Shown piece after piece: positions 61,801 through 64,000 of a stretch of DNA of 64,000 nt. How positions within the stretch are numbered: position 1 is the stretch's first letter; the number at the start of each line of letters is the position of its first letter. The DNA comes from Stercorarius parasiticus. Taxonomy: Eukaryota > Chordata > Aves > Charadriiformes > Stercorariidae. Location of the stretch: positions 62,001-126,000 of the forward strand of contig VWZL01001352.1 of NCBI GenBank assembly GCA_013396915.1, given 5' to 3'. A model generated the notes under the pieces. The model did no database searches. It was not told the origin of the DNA and saw only the letters and a program-made list of their open reading frames with translations. A program made the position numbers and the translations under genes.

Positions 61801-64000
61801 CTTTAAGGGATCTATAGTCTAGAAAGCAGGATGAAGGAAATTGATAAACTAACAGTAAAAATGCAACCCCCCTCCATTCTATGGTGAGAAAGAAGCATCC
61901 TTATTAAGTACAACTGTATCTATAAAAGGATATGACTCCTCTGACAAAGTGTAAACACTTGTAGATACCTACATAAGAGCTTATGTTCATGAGCTCTATT
62001 TGCTGCTTAAACCTAGGTTTCTAGCACCATTTAAGACACTTAGGCAGTCCTCCTAGCTTCTCTTCTGCCCTTTCAAAAGGCCATTTTTCTGACTCACAGA
62101 TGCCAATCTTAGGCAGATGTTCTGGAGACTGTAATGTGGATTAGAAAGCATAGGGTGCCTACATCAAGGCAACGGAACCGAGCCTCTGTGTTCTTTATAG
62201 CCATATGACAAGATGTAGTTAACGCTGAGTGGCCATTTCTCTTTATTAATAAAAAACAGAAGCCAAGGATGACCAGTTCATAGCCAGTCATCCTTACTGG
62301 AGATGACAAATTTAGGTCACATGAGTTCCTCTACAGGACCTTTACTAAACAACTCCAAAAGAACATAAACAAACGAACCAATAGTAAATAAAAAATGTAT
62401 TTCAAGAGCTACAATTATTTTTAAAAAAATATGTTTAGGTACTCATAAAGAAAAACAGAAATTCTCCTGTTACTTTTAAAGTAATAGTAAAAATGAAATT
62501 AATACGAAATGGAAATATAAATGAAATCACAAATATGCATTCATTCTTTATTGAAAAATAACAATCAGCCATAGTCTTAAGGTAACACAATTTATAATGA
62601 TGTAAGTTTAAAAGTACATTTTGGTGAACTCTTACTAACACAGAAAATCTCTTCTACTTTCTTCACACATATGTTTATTAAATATTTTTATAAATGTTTG
62701 TTTAGATAAATGATGTATAATAAATAAAAGTACATCAGAAAATCATTTAGGTGCACTGTATGTTAAAACCTTTCAACAAAAAAAGTAGCTCTCCAGTTTT
62801 GATAATAGAAAGGTGGTGGCTACTGCAGTCAGGAATTTAGGAAGACTGAGGGAAAATCTTTGTGTCACCGTCTATTCATAATTTATATTCACAGATGGCA
62901 AGATATGTGGTGTGACAAGTAGAAATAATCACTCTGTCATATTCACTAGGCCTGTTCTTACAGATGTGATGTTCACAATACGTTTTTCAGCACTGTAAGA
63001 ATACAAAGGCATGGGGTTTTTTACTACTTAGTCTTGAAAAGAAACTTTCCATCTGCTTTGCATTACAGATTCATCTTGCATTAAGAACTGAACTTTCCTG
63101 ATCCTTCTTGTTATGCTAGTGTTTTAGTATTCTAAGAAATCCTTATTTTTCAGTTTTACAAATATTGTTGTGTCTTAGATTGCTCCACCAGGGGCTGTCA
63201 TTCACCAGCAGAAAAGAGACTTCTCCTTCAGAGTGGTGACCTCTGTGCTTGTACATACTGCACTCAAAACAAGTTTTTCACTATTATTTGCAAGACATAC
63301 ACACAGAAAGTGTGGGGTTTTTTTCCATAATTTTCCTTTCAAACGCAAGTGGCAACTTTTGAAAAGCTTGTTCGACTGTTGCTTTCAGGGGCTATGCTAT
63401 ATCTCCATAATTTATCTTTCTGAGAGTTGTAACAATGACTGATTTTTTCCTTTTTTTTCTGAAATCTTGTCTTTCACCAGTACAATTCAACTGCTTCCAG
63501 TCATATCACAACTACTGTAATAATAATTAAAAAATCTTATAATCCATTTGGTACACACTAGTGCTCTATTTAGTGAGGCAAATACTCAGCTGATACAAAC
63601 TGGAGTAGCTATAATCCAATGTGATGTAATAGAAGCTGGAAGGAACAAGAAAACAAATTTACAAGGAAAGTCAAATAATTAGCAAAACACTCAGGTTTAT
63701 TCTATAGTACTCAGATAATTGTGGCATTCTTTGATTTCAGAAAAAGAACAATTTCTTAACATAAATTGTAGAAATTTGGAAAGACAAACCAGCTTGAATT
63801 AAATATTTGCAGTTCTACAACTGATTACACTAAGTTTCATAAAAAATAAATAAGTAACTTTTCAAAAATGTCAGGCAGTGAACAATCATCAGGCAATGAT
63901 CAAATCTTCTATGGAGTTATGAAACAGTGGCCTGACTACAGAGTTCAAGAAATATTCCTGGCTATTATAATAATACTTATGGGATATATGCAACATGAGA
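61801..64000. other. Unique AT-rich non-coding DNA
   Basis: No gene or repeat family recognised up to the window end. Short open frames (up to 69 codons) show no features. Confidence 0.5.

Noticed and set aside
1..64000. tRNA genes, CRISPR arrays, operons or bacterial features
   Set aside because: No tRNA arm pattern, regular spacer-repeat array, or dense long reading frames exist; the repeats are avian retroelements.

Overview
The window looks like non-coding DNA from a bird genome. The base composition is visibly AT-rich, and the interspersed repeats are the avian kind: several 5'-truncated CR1 LINE copies (two ending in the CR1 3' signature ATTCTATG) and solo LTRs of endogenous retroviruses with familiar avian termini (TGTCCTGG-type starts, TAAACC-type ends). 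The species cannot be named from the sequence. I found no intact host gene, no exon I can defend, no tRNA or rRNA, and no CRISPR or prokaryotic feature. The longest open frame is 176 codons and resembles nothing I know. The window is best read as a gene desert or the inside of a very large intron.

Layout. 1-8 kb: unique AT-rich DNA with two small tandem duplications. 8.07-8.65 kb: a solo LTR flanked by a perfect 5-bp target-site duplication. 9.6-14.1 kb: a cluster of three CR1 copies, one on + and two on -, carrying broken pieces of reverse transcriptase. 16.3-16.8 kb: a CR1 3' fragment whose C-terminal frame is still open. 22.2-23.7 kb: a mosaic of a second, near-identical copy of a 540-bp CR1 segment, a single N, an LTR end fragment, and two CR1 pieces in opposite orientation; this is probably an assembly join at least in part. 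28.7-30.3 kb: a GC- and GT-rich LTR-like element with a TATA box on +. 30.7-31.8 kb: two minus-strand solo LTRs side by side. 38.6-39.6 kb: a divergent minus-strand relative of the 28.7-30.3 kb element. 39.6-64 kb: almost entirely unique AT-rich sequence, with a 45-nt purine tract, a (GT)13 microsatellite, a 14-bp perfect palindrome and one more LTR-like terminus at 61.4 kb.

Nothing here forms a pathway. The biology is retroelement history: CR1 copies without a complete reverse transcriptase, LTRs reduced to solo copies by recombination, and an LTR-like family seen twice on opposite strands. The observations most worth checking are the near-identical CR1 duplication that stops at the N, the LTR family at 28.7-30.3/38.6-39.6 kb with its 36-bp tandem array, and the solo LTR with its intact target duplication.
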